Shown here: one piece after another, positions 17,612 through 26,291 of the stretch
Layout: every line of letters starts with the position of its first letter
How positions within the stretch are numbered: the first letter of the stretch is position 1
DNA from: Bacteroidota bacterium
GTDB taxonomy: Bacteria; Bacteroidota; Bacteroidia; Flavobacteriales; Flavobacteriaceae
NCBI GenBank assembly: GCA_027621505.1
Contig: JAQCBK010000005.1
Coordinates: forward strand, 1-57,509
DNA length: 57,509 bases
Reading direction: 5' to 3'
Made by a program: the position numbers and the translations under genes
Notes under the pieces: model-generated
Seen by the model: the letters and a program-made list of their open reading frames with translations, nothing else
Database searches by the model: none
What the model was told of the DNA's origin: nothing

Positions 17612-19276
17612 TTAGTTTTTACTCCAAGTGTCTCTTAATCCCACGGTTTTATTAAAAACCAAATTACCGTCTTTGTTTTCATCAAGGACAAAGTATCCGA
17701 GGCGTTGAAACTGAAATTTTTCTCCCTTAGAGGCGTTTGATACAGTGGGTTCAATATGGCCATTAACGCGCTCAAGAGAATGCGGGTTTATAAATTCTTC
17801 GGGGTCACTTTCCTTGTCTTTATCGGGTTCTTCTACAGAAAACAAGCGGTCGTATAGATTCACCTTTATGGGGAGGGCGTGTTCCGCGGATACCCAATGC
17901 AGTGTTCCTTTGACTTTCCTTTGGCTTTCTTCGGTACCGGACCCACTTTTACTTAAGGGATCGTAACTGCAGATGATTTCTGTTATCTTGCCCTGATTAT
18001 CCTTGATCACCTCTTCCCCTTTGATGATGTAGGCATTTTTGAGTCGTACCTCTTTTCCTAGGCTTAGTCTAAAAAATTTTCGGTTGGCTTCCTCTTTAAA
18101 GTCCTCTCTTTCGATGTATAAGTTGCCAGAAAAAGGAATCTCTCTTTCTCCAGCTTCTTCATTTTCAGGATTGTTTTCAGCATTAAGCCACTCCGTTTGT
18201 CCTGATGGATAGTTTTGAATGGTCAATTTAACAGGATTAAGCACCGCCATGACTCTGGGTGCTATCTTATTTAGGTGTTCTCTCGCACAAAACTCTAGAA
18301 GAGAAACGTCGATAATATTGTCTCTTTTAGCAACACCGGCGGTGTTGACAAAATTTTGCAAGGCTTCGGGGGTATATCCCCTTTTTCTCAGTCCGCTGAT
18401 GGTAGGCATCCTTGGGTCGTCCCAACCGGCAACATGGCCTTGATCGATCAGGGCCTTTAGTTTTCTTTTGCTCATTACGGTGTAGGACAGATTCAATCGG
18501 GCAAATTCTCTTTGCTTGGGACGTGTTCCCTTCAGAGGGGAAAGGGCGTCTAGAAACCAATCATAGAGGTCGCGATGAGGTTTGAACTCCAACGAACAAA
18601 GTGAATGGGATATTTGTTCTATATAGTCTGACTCTCCATGTGTCCAATCGTACATAGGATAGATGCACCAGTCATTTCCCGTGCGATGGTGCGGCTGAAA
18701 TAGGATTCTATACATGACCGGATCCCTTAAAAGCATATTGGGGGCAGCCATATCAATTTTAGCTCTAAGAACATGGGCGCCTTCTTGGTGTTTGCCTTCT
18801 TTCATTTCCTCAAAAAGTTTGAGGTTTTCTTCTATAGGGCGGCTCCTGAAGGGGCTATTGGTTCCCGGTGCGTTTGGGGTGCCTTTTTGTTCGGAAATCT
18901 GCTCTGAGCTTTGGGAATCTACATAGGCCAAACCTTTGTTTATCAACAACTTAGCCCATTTGTAAAGTTGAGAGAAGTAATCTGACGCATAACATTCTTT
19001 GTCCCAATGGAAACCCAGCCATTGGATATCATTTTTTATCGCTTCTACATATTGGGCCTCTTCTTTGGCAGGATTGGTATCATCAAACCTTAGGTTTACT
19101 GGCGCGTTGTATCGATGACCCAAATTAAAGTTCAGACAGATCGCTTTGACGTGACCTATATGAAGATGACCGTTGGGTTCAGGAGGAAAACGAAATCTCA
19201 ATACGTCAGGAGAAAGGCCTGACCTAAGATCCTCTTCAATAATGTGTTCAATAAAATTTAGCCTCTTTTCCGCCAT
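17612..19276 (-). CDS. glnS: Glutaminyl-tRNA synthetase
   Basis: 554 aa from the ATG at 19276 (MAEKRLNF). The earlier in-frame start overlaps the -7 element. A class I synthetase charging tRNA-Gln: HIGH-type motif EPNGHLHIGH at about residues 33-42, KMSKS-type motif VMSKRKL, and the C-terminal anticodon-binding beta barrels (ALPIKVNLYDRLF, FQFQRLGYF). It is present in gamma-proteobacteria and Bacteroidota, where GlnRS replaced the GatCAB route. Confidence 0.97.
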   Translation of the reverse strand: MAEKRLNFIEHIIEEDLRSGLSPDVLRFRFPPEPNGHLHIGHVKAICLNFNLGHRYNAPVNLRFDDTNPAKEEAQYVEAIKNDIQWLGFHWDKECYASDYFSQLYKWAKLLINKGLAYVDSQSSEQISEQKGTPNAPGTNSPFRSRPIEENLKLFEEMKEGKHQEGAHVLRAKIDMAAPNMLLRDPVMYRILFQPHHRTGNDWCIYPMYDWTHGESDYIEQISHSLCSLEFKPHRDLYDWFLDALSPLKGTRPKQREFARLNLSYTVMSKRKLKALIDQGHVAGWDDPRMPTISGLRKRGYTPEALQNFVNTAGVAKRDNIIDVSLLEFCAREHLNKIAPRVMAVLNPVKLTIQNYPSGQTEWLNAENNPENEEAGEREIPFSGNLYIEREDFKEEANRKFFRLSLGKEVRLKNAYIIKGEEVIKDNQGKITEIICSYDPLSKSGSGTEESQRKVKGTLHWVSAEHALPIKVNLYDRLFSVEEPDKDKESDPEEFINPHSLERVNGHIEPTVSNASKGEKFQFQRLGYFVLDENKDGNLVFNKTVGLRDTWSKN

Positions 19277-19288
19277 CTTTAATTTTGG

Positions 19289-19296
19289 CAAAGATA
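19289..19296 (-). promoter_or_regulatory. TAnnTTTG -7 element of glnS
   Basis: TATCTTTG on the minus strand, 12 nt before the glnS ATG. Confidence 0.55.
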
Positions 19297-19335
19297 TTAA
19301 AAGCTCGTGGCTATGAATATAAATTGGGCTGTTAT

Positions 19336-19343
19336 TATATTTG
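19336..19343 (+). promoter_or_regulatory. TAnnTTTG -7 element of folB
   Basis: TATATTTG, 14 nt before the folB ATG at 19358. Confidence 0.55.
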
Positions 19344-19357
19344 CCTTAAACAAACCC

Positions 19358-19714
19358 ATGGGAAAAGTTATTTTAAAAAACATCAGGATATATGCATTTC
19401 ATGGATGCATGGAGGAAGAAGAAAAAATCGGAAGCGATTATATTGTCAATCTAAAGGTGGATGCTCCCATGGAAATGGCCAGCAGGACAGATGAGCTTGA
19501 AGATGCAGTAGATTATGTAAGTTTAAATGCTATCGTAAAAGAGGAGATGTCTGTTCGTTCGAAACTCTTAGAGCATGTGGCCCAGAGGATAGTCGATAAG
19601 ATCATGGGGCAATTTGACGAAGTTGAATCTGTCGAGGTTTCTGTGGCCAAACAGAACCCACCGATCGGTGGTGATATGGACGAGGTTTGTATTCGACTAA
19701 AAGAGGAACGTTGA
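19358..19714 (+). CDS. folB: Dihydroneopterin aldolase
   Basis: 118 aa from the ATG at 19358 (MGKVILKNIRIYAFHGCM). Upstream in-frame codons run through the promoter and are rejected. FolB converts dihydroneopterin to hydroxymethyldihydropterin and glycolaldehyde in folate synthesis. Family marks are the N-terminal YAFHGCMEEE (catalytic Glu), the DYVSLNAIV block and a C-terminal VSVAKQNPPIGGDMDEV region with the catalytic Lys. Cytoplasmic; homologues form octamers. The gene is directly upstream of tRNA-Cys. Confidence 0.92.
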   Translation: MGKVILKNIRIYAFHGCMEEEEKIGSDYIVNLKVDAPMEMASRTDELEDAVDYVSLNAIVKEEMSVRSKLLEHVAQRIVDKIMGQFDEVESVEVSVAKQNPPIGGDMDEVCIRLKEER

Positions 19715-19737
19715 TGCCTAGAAAGCTTAAATTTTAG

Positions 19738-19745
19738 TACTTTTG
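19738..19745 (+). promoter_or_regulatory. TAnnTTTG -7 element of tRNA-Cys
   Basis: TACTTTTG ends 6 nt before the mature tRNA 5' end. A TTG at 19711-19713 is a possible -33 box, with a rather long 24-nt spacer. Confidence 0.6.
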
Positions 19746-19751
19746 GGACAT

Positions 19752-19822
19752 GGCATCGTGGCCGAGTGGCTAGGCAGAGCTCTGCAAAAGCTTGTACAGC
19801 GGTTCGAATCCGCTCGATGCCT
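19752..19822 (+). tRNA. tRNA-Cys (GCA)
   Basis: A full cloverleaf can be folded by eye. The 7-bp acceptor stem is GGCATCG with CGATGCC, the D stem GCC/GGC, the anticodon stem GAGCT/AGCTT with loop CTGCAAA (anticodon GCA at 19784-19786), and the T stem AGCGG/CCGCT with loop TTCGAAT. The discriminator base is U, as required for Cys. No CCA is encoded. Confidence 0.97.
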
Positions 19823-19845
19823 CTTATTCATTAAAAGAAAAGCTC

Positions 19846-20562
19846 TTATTTCATTTCGAAAATTTGTCCTCCAATGGATTTTTTGGTTATCATTTTTTTA
19901 GGATTACCATAAATGCGAATGGTTCCACCCGCCGTGACCTTGGCTTCTACGAGCTCCGTAGCATTGATATAGGACACGCCTCCCGCAGTTACGTTTACCT
20001 TACTTTGCTCGGTTTCAAACGTTTCTCCTTCGCAGGAACCGCCGCTGGTAACAGAGGAATGGTGAGTGGTTGCTTTCCCTGACAAAAAAAGCTTTCCCCC
20101 AGTATTTACTATTGAGGTTAACTTCTCTCCCTCAAATTTAAACTCTGCTTCCGAGCCCTCCTGGATTTTTAGAGAGATGCTGGTTTGTTTGTAAACGCTA
20201 TCTGCTTTTAGTTTTGCCCCTTGATACAAAGAAATATAATCCAGCTCTTCGCTGTGATAAACCTCAACATAAGTAAATGTTGGGTTGAATATGTGTTCAA
20301 GACTGTGTCTTATTTTAAGGGTTTGGCCTTTGATTTTAGCCACCACATCCATTCGGTCTTCCCCTCTGATCACCAGTTTGTTTTCCTCAGATGGGATTAG
20401 CTTTAACTCGATGCCAGAATAAACTTTAAGGTTGATGAATTCGCCCACATTGAGCTGTCGTTCAAACTCTGAGCCTGCTATTGACTCACTTTCATTTTCT
20501 TGTGCTTGAAGCGTACATAAGAAAAGGATAAAGAGACCGGTATACATATAAGAATGAAACAT
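19846..20562 (-). CDS. Secreted GIN-domain (DUF2807-type) protein
   Basis: 238 aa. It has an N-terminal signal peptide (MFHSYMYTGLFILFLCTLQAQ) and then repeated short beta strands with alternating Gly/Ser/Thr (for example LKIQEGSEAEFKFEG and VNTGGKLFLSG). These fit the head GIN domain, a beta-solenoid-like fold common in Bacteroidota. Function is unknown; probably periplasmic or surface located. It lies 33 nt downstream of rnr on the same strand. Confidence 0.8.
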   Translation of the reverse strand: MFHSYMYTGLFILFLCTLQAQENESESIAGSEFERQLNVGEFINLKVYSGIELKLIPSEENKLVIRGEDRMDVVAKIKGQTLKIRHSLEHIFNPTFTYVEVYHSEELDYISLYQGAKLKADSVYKQTSISLKIQEGSEAEFKFEGEKLTSIVNTGGKLFLSGKATTHHSSVTSGGSCEGETFETEQSKVNVTAGGVSYINATELVEAKVTAGGTIRIYGNPKKMITKKSIGGQIFEMK

Positions 20563-20595
20563 AAGTGCAATTTTAGGTGAATCTAAATTACTTAA

Positions 20596-22767
20596 TTATT
20601 CTTTTCCTTCATCAATAACAAAATCTAATTGTCTTCTTATAAGATCTGCTTTTTTAACAATTACGGATAGGGTGTCACCCAGTTGATACCTCTTTTTGGT
20701 TCTTTCCCCAACCAAACTATGAGCCGCTTGATCAAAAATATAATAGTCTCCTTTTATTTCTGATATTTTCACCAATCCCTCACATTTGTTTTCTATCAAC
20801 TCTACGTAAATCCCCCTATCGGTTACACCAGAAATGATCCCATCAAAGGTTTGATCTACTTTGTCTTCCATGAATTTTACTTGCATGTATTTAATGGAGT
20901 CTCGCTCGGCCTTGGTTGCCAATTGTTCTCTATTAGAAGAATGAATACAGGCTTCCTCCAAGGCTTCTGAATTAATTTTATCGTGACCTTTGAGATAGGA
21001 TTCCAGCAGTCTATGAACCAAAATATCTGGATACCTCCTGATGGGGGAGGTAAAGTGGGTATAGTGATCAAATGCCAATCCATAATGTCCTATGTTTTTT
21101 GTCGTGTATACGGCTTTGCTCATGCTTCTAATGGTAAGGGTATCGATGAGGTGTTGTTCTTTTTTCCCGTTGGATTCTCTTAATAAAAGATTGAGTGATT
21201 CATTGACCTTAGAGGTGTCCAGATGGAGCTGATAGCCTAGATTGTTTGCAATGGTTTTTAGATTTTGTAGTTTTTCTTCATCGGGTAAATCGTGGACTCT
21301 GTAAACAAAAGGCTTCTTGTTTTTTGATTTACCTATGAATTCTGCGACCCTTCTGTTGGCCAAAAGCATAAACTCCTCCACAAGTTTATGAGCATCTTTT
21401 GAACTTTTGAAGTAAACGCTTTGGGGATTTTTTTCTTTATCTAAATTAAATTTTATCTCAACTCGATCAAAAGAGAGGGCCCCCATTGACATTCTTTTTT
21501 CCCTAAGTATTTTTGCAAATGTGTCCAATTGCCGAATCGCCTCATAAATTTCGGTTGATACCGTGTATGCTTTTCCTTGCAATGCCACCCCTTCTGATAC
21601 GTTTTTGCTTTCGGTCTCCAAGAGGTATTGTACCTCCTCATAGGAAAATCGATGATCTGATAAAATGACGGTTTTACCAAACCATTCCTTTTGAATTTCC
21701 ATTTTTTCATTGACTGTAAATACTGCGGAAAAGGTGTACTTTTCCTCATGGGGACGGAGCGAACACGCTCCATTGGAGAGTACTTCGGGAAGCATGGGAA
21801 CCACCCGGTCCACCAGATAGACAGAGGTCGCTCGATCATAGGCCTCTTGGTCCAGAATGCTATTGGCTTTAACATAGTGAGAAACATCTGCAATATGAAT
21901 CGCTATTTCCGTTTTTCCATTTCCCAAAGGGGTCACAGAAAGGGCATCATCAAAATCTTTTGCATTTATTGGATCAATCGTAAAGGTAGTTTTTGTTCTA
22001 AAGTCCTTTCTCGCTGCTATTTCTTTGTCACTCATTCCTACATCCATTTTTTGAGCGTAGGTTGCTACATCTTCAGGAAAAGTTTCTGGAAAGCCATAGT
22101 CGTACATTATGGCATGCATTTCTGTATTGAGCGCTCCTGGCTTTCCTAGACTTCTAATCAAAGTTCCAAAAGGAGAAGAAGCTTTTTTAGGCCAATCTTT
22201 AAATCGAACGACTACCTTATCACCATTCTCATAGTGTTCTATTTCTTTCTTTTCTATAAAAAAATCTGTTTGCATTCTCGATCCTCGGGTGCTGACAAAA
22301 GCAAAATCTTTCTTTTTGTCCAGAATTCCTACATGATCCTTTTTCGATCTTTGAGTGATCTCTACCACTTCCCCTTCCTGTTTTCCGTTTTTTCTCTTTT
22401 TTAATCTATGAACCAATGCTCTATCTCCATCTAATGCTCTATTGGTATTTTTTCTTGGAATGAAAATATCTTCCTCCTCTTCCTCTAATATCAAATAAGC
22501 ATTGCCTGAAGATGTAATTTCTATTACCCCTTCTACATAATCATTTTCTCTGACGACCAAGACATAGCTTCCTCTGTTTTTCTGATTTATGATCTTCTGT
22601 GCGTTGAGTTCCCCAAGGGACCTGATGACAGCATTTCTTCCTTGAGTATCAGTTATCTCAAGCTTGGAAGCGATTTGTTTATAATTGAAAATTTTTGAGG
22701 GATTTTTTTTAAATACTTTTAGGACTTTTCCCTTTACGTTTCTGTCCTTCTTTTTCTTTTTTGACAT
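20596..22767 (-). CDS. rnr: Ribonuclease R
   Basis: 723 aa. A processive 3'-5' exoribonuclease that digests structured RNA and helps in rRNA quality control and mRNA decay. It has an N-terminal winged-helix region (about 15-75), two cold-shock domains, the RNB catalytic domain with its metal-binding Asp cluster (DPINAKDFDDAL, Asp at 271, 273 and 274) and a C-terminal S1 domain (about 640-720). The Lys-rich N-terminus is normal. A -7 element lies 17 nt upstream of the ATG. Confidence 0.95.
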   Translation of the reverse strand: MSKKKKKDRNVKGKVLKVFKKNPSKIFNYKQIASKLEITDTQGRNAVIRSLGELNAQKIINQKNRGSYVLVVRENDYVEGVIEITSSGNAYLILEEEEEDIFIPRKNTNRALDGDRALVHRLKKRKNGKQEGEVVEITQRSKKDHVGILDKKKDFAFVSTRGSRMQTDFFIEKKEIEHYENGDKVVVRFKDWPKKASSPFGTLIRSLGKPGALNTEMHAIMYDYGFPETFPEDVATYAQKMDVGMSDKEIAARKDFRTKTTFTIDPINAKDFDDALSVTPLGNGKTEIAIHIADVSHYVKANSILDQEAYDRATSVYLVDRVVPMLPEVLSNGACSLRPHEEKYTFSAVFTVNEKMEIQKEWFGKTVILSDHRFSYEEVQYLLETESKNVSEGVALQGKAYTVSTEIYEAIRQLDTFAKILREKRMSMGALSFDRVEIKFNLDKEKNPQSVYFKSSKDAHKLVEEFMLLANRRVAEFIGKSKNKKPFVYRVHDLPDEEKLQNLKTIANNLGYQLHLDTSKVNESLNLLLRESNGKKEQHLIDTLTIRSMSKAVYTTKNIGHYGLAFDHYTHFTSPIRRYPDILVHRLLESYLKGHDKINSEALEEACIHSSNREQLATKAERDSIKYMQVKFMEDKVDQTFDGIISGVTDRGIYVELIENKCEGLVKISEIKGDYYIFDQAAHSLVGERTKKRYQLGDTLSVIVKKADLIRRQLDFVIDEGKE

Positions 22768-22784
22768 TCAAATTGAATCTACTA

Positions 22785-22792
22785 CAAAAATA
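22785..22792 (-). promoter_or_regulatory. TAnnTTTG -7 element of rnr
   Basis: TATTTTTG on the minus strand, 17 nt before the rnr ATG. Confidence 0.55.
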
Positions 22793-22879
22793 AGTTTTCT
22801 TTTCTTCACACATTAATAAGTTATTAAAAGGGTTAACATTATTATTAAATCCTTTTTTTAAAATTTAATTAAAATGATG

Positions 22880-22901
22880 GGTATTATGTAATGTTAATAC
22901 C
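22880..22901. repeat. Inverted repeat GGTATTA-N8-TAATACC
   Basis: Perfect 7-bp arms around an 8-nt loop in the rnr/rpiB intergenic region. No T-run follows on either strand, so an operator or RNA hairpin is more likely than a terminator. Confidence 0.45.
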
Positions 22902-23243
22902 TAGTAAAAGATTTCTATCAAAAGAGAAGAAGATTAAAAAAAGAAAATATATGAACGACTTATATGGCCGTCTTTTAAAATTAATATACTCTAAATGAAT
23001 GGATTGATCAGAATATAAACATCTGTTAATATCATTCATTTGTTTATTTATTTTGCTTCAATTCGTTACTTTTATTGTTAAGATCAAGGGAAAAATGTTT
23101 GAAGAATGGAAGATTGTTTATCATAAAAAAAAGAAGGCCAAAAGGAATCTTTTTTTATTTAGTTTAAAATCTCATAAAAGCAAACATATTTAATAAATTG
23201 TTTCCCTATTTAATTAACATGTTTAACCACACAAAAAATCAAA

Positions 23244-23675
23244 ATGAAATTATCGATTGGAAATGATCATGCGGGAGTTGATTTAAAAGAAGCTATTATC
23301 TCCTTTTTCAAAGAAAAGGGACATGAATTTAACAACCACGGAACAGATCAAGCAGACAGTGTGGATTATCCTGATTTTATACACCCAGTTGCCAAAGACA
23401 TTGAAGATAAAAAAACAGAATTAGGAGTTATCATCTGCGGGAGTGGCAATGGAGCGGCCATGACAGCAAATAAACACAAAAAAATACGTGCGGCATTGTG
23501 TTGGAACGTCGAAGCTTGTAAGCTAGCGAGACAGCACAACGATGCAAATGTCATCAGCATACCCGCTAGATTTGTGAATCTAGAGCAAGCCCTGGAGATG
23601 GTTGATGTATTTATCACAACCCCTTTTGAAGGAGGAAGACATCAAAAAAGAATAGAAAAAATTCCTTGTGCTTAA
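23244..23675 (+). CDS. rpiB: Ribose-5-phosphate isomerase B
   Basis: 143 aa. It interconverts ribose 5-phosphate and ribulose 5-phosphate in the pentose phosphate pathway. The LacA/RpiB fold is clear: SIGNDHAGVDLKEAI at the N-terminus, YPDFIHPVA in the active site and the catalytic Cys in GVIICGSGNGAAM (Cys65). Cytoplasmic dimer in homologues. It is co-directional with elaA, 3 nt apart. Confidence 0.95.
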   Translation: MKLSIGNDHAGVDLKEAIISFFKEKGHEFNNHGTDQADSVDYPDFIHPVAKDIEDKKTELGVIICGSGNGAAMTANKHKKIRAALCWNVEACKLARQHNDANVISIPARFVNLEQALEMVDVFITTPFEGGRHQKRIEKIPCA

Positions 23676-23678
23676 AAG

Positions 23679-24131
23679 ATGAAATGGATTTTTAAAAAGT
23701 TTGAGACATTAAAATTAACAGAGCTCTATGATTTGTTAAAGTTGCGATCCTCTGTTTTTGTGGTTGAACAGGACTGTGTCTATCAGGATCTTGATGAAAA
23801 AGATCAGCAGGCTACGCATTTGTTGGGTTATGAAAATGAAAAGCTTATTGCTTACTCAAGAATCTTTTCCCCTGGAACTTTTGAAAAAAAATATGCAAGA
23901 ATAGGCAGAATCGTTACCAAAAAGCAACACAGAGGAAAAGGCATAGGGCAAAGTTTGGTTCAAAGAAGTATAGAATTTTGTGCAGAACAATTCAACCGCC
24001 AAACCATTAAGATATCCGCTCAGGTCTATCTCAAAAAATTTTACAATCAACAAGGGTTCGTAGAAAAAGGGAAAATATATTATGAGGACGGCATTCCCCA
24101 TTGTGCAATGTACTTCCTGTTTAAGCCTTAA
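23679..24131 (+). CDS. elaA: GNAT N-acetyltransferase, ElaA-like
   Basis: 150 aa. The N-terminal block LYDLLKLRSSVFVVEQDCVYQDLDEKD is cut into RSSVFVVEQ and YQDLDEKD, both hallmarks of the ElaA group. The acetyl-CoA binding motif A is RIGRIVTKKQHRGKGIGQSL (about 78-97), and KKFYNQQGF follows near the end. GNAT enzymes move an acetyl group to an amine; the ElaA substrate is unknown. It is 3 nt after rpiB and overlaps rnpA tail to tail by 11 nt. Confidence 0.88.
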   Translation: MKWIFKKFETLKLTELYDLLKLRSSVFVVEQDCVYQDLDEKDQQATHLLGYENEKLIAYSRIFSPGTFEKKYARIGRIVTKKQHRGKGIGQSLVQRSIEFCAEQFNRQTIKISAQVYLKKFYNQQGFVEKGKIYYEDGIPHCAMYFLFKP

Positions 24132-24474
24132 AAGAATCAATCAATCCCTTGAAGTCCTTTAAAATTAGTTTACTGTCGACTTCTGGACTCCCTTTGTACA
24201 GAACCATGTACAAGCCCGGCGGAAATAACTCAAGGATTTGATTTTTATGGGATTGAATGATAGCCCTAAGCTGTCTTTTAATACGATTGCGTTTGTAGGC
24301 CAACGCAACATTTTTTTTTGGGACTCCTACTCCAAAAAGGGGGCTTATGATCTCGCTCTTACCTTGAACATAATGCATGCTCACCAGACCCGATTTTAGT
24401 GTTTTCCCATGCTTAAAAACGAGGTCGATTTGGTTCTTGTTCTTTAGCTTCTTAATGCTTTTTTTGGAGGTCAA
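24121..24474 (-). CDS. rnpA: Ribonuclease P protein component
   Basis: 117 aa. RnpA is the small protein subunit of RNase P, which trims the 5' leader from pre-tRNA. The basic core is present: KNKNQIDLVFKHGK, FGVGVPKKNVALAYKRNRIKRQLRAI (the RNR motif, cut here for length) and a hydrophobic C-terminal strand (LYMVLYKG). Unusually it is not next to rpmH or yidD but sits at the end of a peptidase operon, overlapping the M1 gene by 4 nt. Confidence 0.93.
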   Translation of the reverse strand: MTSKKSIKKLKNKNQIDLVFKHGKTLKSGLVSMHYVQGKSEIISPLFGVGVPKKNVALAYKRNRIKRQLRAIIQSHKNQILELFPPGLYMVLYKGSPEVDSKLILKDFKGLIDSFKA

Positions 24475-26291
24475 GGTTGATTAAAGAATGAGTTATTGTT
24501 TCGATCTATATCTGCCATGTAGAACGAGGGGTCAATAAAAATATCTACAATATCGGCTTTTGGTCGGTCGAGGCTCAACTCATACTCAGGACGCGCCCAC
24601 GCCCAATCTCTTTGAACCTTCCATGAAATGCCATAGGGGTTTTCTTTTTCACCTCTCATTAGAGGAATGGGGATATAATGTATTTCTGAACTACCATCTT
24701 TATAGTTGATCAATACTTCTAGAGGCATGGGCATAGATCCAATTCTTTCCAACTGCACCAGCGCTTGCCCATTTTCTTCCTCTACAGATTTGATGCCATA
24801 GTCAATGGTATTGGTGGTTTGCGTCCAATCTGTTAAATACCACCTCAACTGAATACCAGATTTTTGTTCAGCGATACGCCTAAAATCATCGGGGACAGGA
24901 TGTTTGAATTGGTGTTTTCGATAATATTCTTTCAGTGTTTCGGCCAATTTATCTTCTCCAATTATGTATCCCAGTTGGCTTAAAAAAACAGCCCCTTTGC
25001 TGTAGGCTGTTAGTTCATAGGCCATATTGTACTCATAACGGTTGGCATTGGTTTGTTGCGGCTGTTCTTTTCCGGATCGGGCGAGATAAATGTAGTTGTC
25101 ATAAGATCTCTCCAGAGGAAAAAAGTTGTTTTGGTTGAGGATTTTGTCTTCGGCCAAGGTAGAAATATAGGTAGTAAACCCTTCATCCATCCATTCGTAT
25201 TTCATTTCATTGGTGGCCAAGACAAACTGAAACCACGAATGGGCCAACTCATGAGCTGTTACCCCCACCAAACTCTCAAAGCCTCTTTCGCCCGTAATCA
25301 AAGTAAGCATAGCATATTCCATACCCCCATCTCCTCCTTGGGCAACTGTATATTGTTTATAGGGGTATGGCCCTATGGTTTGGTTGTAAAAACGCATCAG
25401 TTCAGCGGTTTTGGGCTGAAGTTTTTTCCAGTTGTCTATCAACTCAGGGTTATTTTTATAGAAGAAGTGAAGGTCAACATTGTTCGGCCCCTTATAAATA
25501 TCATGGATATAGTCAGGATCTGCAGACCAAGTAAAATCGTGTACATCCGGAGCGAAGAAATGCCACTTTAACTTCCCCTTTTTTGCTCTCCCTTTTTTTG
25601 GGCTGTAGCCGTGTCCCACGGCATCGGGGTTTTGGAGGTAGCCACTTGCTGCCACGGTGTAGTCTTTGTCCAGGATCAAGGTGACATCAAAACTTCCCCA
25701 AACGCCATGAAACTCTCTTCCCAAATAGGGTTCAGCATTCCACCCTTCATAGTCATATTCTGCCATTTTGGGATACCACTGCGCCATAGAAAGCGCCACT
25801 CCCTCTTCAGAATTTCTACCAGCGCGACGGATCAGTTTGGGAACTTGCCCTTCAAAATCCATAGTGAAGAGGGTCTTTTGGCCTGGCCCCAGGGGTTTTG
25901 CTAGGGTTGCCTCTAAAATGGTTTCTGACACCTCATGTTTTAATGAAGCCCCATCTTGCTTTAGGTTGGAAACTTTAAGATAACCAACCTCTAAGGGATC
26001 AAGATCGTCAATATCGAAGTCGAAACGGGTGTTCTTATCTTTTGCTGTTTTAACTCTTACCGCCATTTCACTTCCTGGCTGAAAGGCGTTGAAGTACAAA
26101 TGGAAAAAAACTTTTTTCAAGCTGTCGGGAGAATTATTTTTGTAGAGCAATTCCTGTTTTCCAGAGTAACGAAAAGAGGAAACGTCCATGTGAACCTCCA
26201 TTTTGTAATCGGCGGACTGTTGCCAATAGTTTTGGGCATGGCCCAAGGCGCAACAACCAAAGACAAGCCAAACGAGAATTCTTAATTTCAT
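24471..26291 (-). CDS. Secreted M1 family metallopeptidase
   Basis: 606 aa. A signal peptide (MKLRILVWLVFGCCALGHAQ) sends it to the periplasm or outside. The N-terminal beta domain leads to the gluzincin catalytic domain: GGMEYAM exopeptidase motif (about 322-328), HELAH zinc motif (His347, Glu348, His351) and the third ligand Glu370 after the standard 18 residues. It should act as an aminopeptidase on peptides. It overlaps the S8 gene by 1 nt and rnpA by 4 nt, so the operon is tight. Confidence 0.93.
   Translation of the reverse strand: MKLRILVWLVFGCCALGHAQNYWQQSADYKMEVHMDVSSFRYSGKQELLYKNNSPDSLKKVFFHLYFNAFQPGSEMAVRVKTAKDKNTRFDFDIDDLDPLEVGYLKVSNLKQDGASLKHEVSETILEATLAKPLGPGQKTLFTMDFEGQVPKLIRRAGRNSEEGVALSMAQWYPKMAEYDYEGWNAEPYLGREFHGVWGSFDVTLILDKDYTVAASGYLQNPDAVGHGYSPKKGRAKKGKLKWHFFAPDVHDFTWSADPDYIHDIYKGPNNVDLHFFYKNNPELIDNWKKLQPKTAELMRFYNQTIGPYPYKQYTVAQGGDGGMEYAMLTLITGERGFESLVGVTAHELAHSWFQFVLATNEMKYEWMDEGFTTYISTLAEDKILNQNNFFPLERSYDNYIYLARSGKEQPQQTNANRYEYNMAYELTAYSKGAVFLSQLGYIIGEDKLAETLKEYYRKHQFKHPVPDDFRRIAEQKSGIQLRWYLTDWTQTTNTIDYGIKSVEEENGQALVQLERIGSMPMPLEVLINYKDGSSEIHYIPIPLMRGEKENPYGISWKVQRDWAWARPEYELSLDRPKADIVDIFIDPSFYMADIDRNNNSFFNQP

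Larger units (their letters stand above)
22768..23243. other. 476-nt A+T-rich intergenic region, rnr/rpiB
   Basis: Divergent promoters only. The rnr -7 element is at its left end and a 7-bp inverted repeat lies at 22880-22901. I see no open frame with coding character and no tRNA- or riboswitch-like fold. A small RNA cannot be excluded by eye. Confidence 0.5.
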
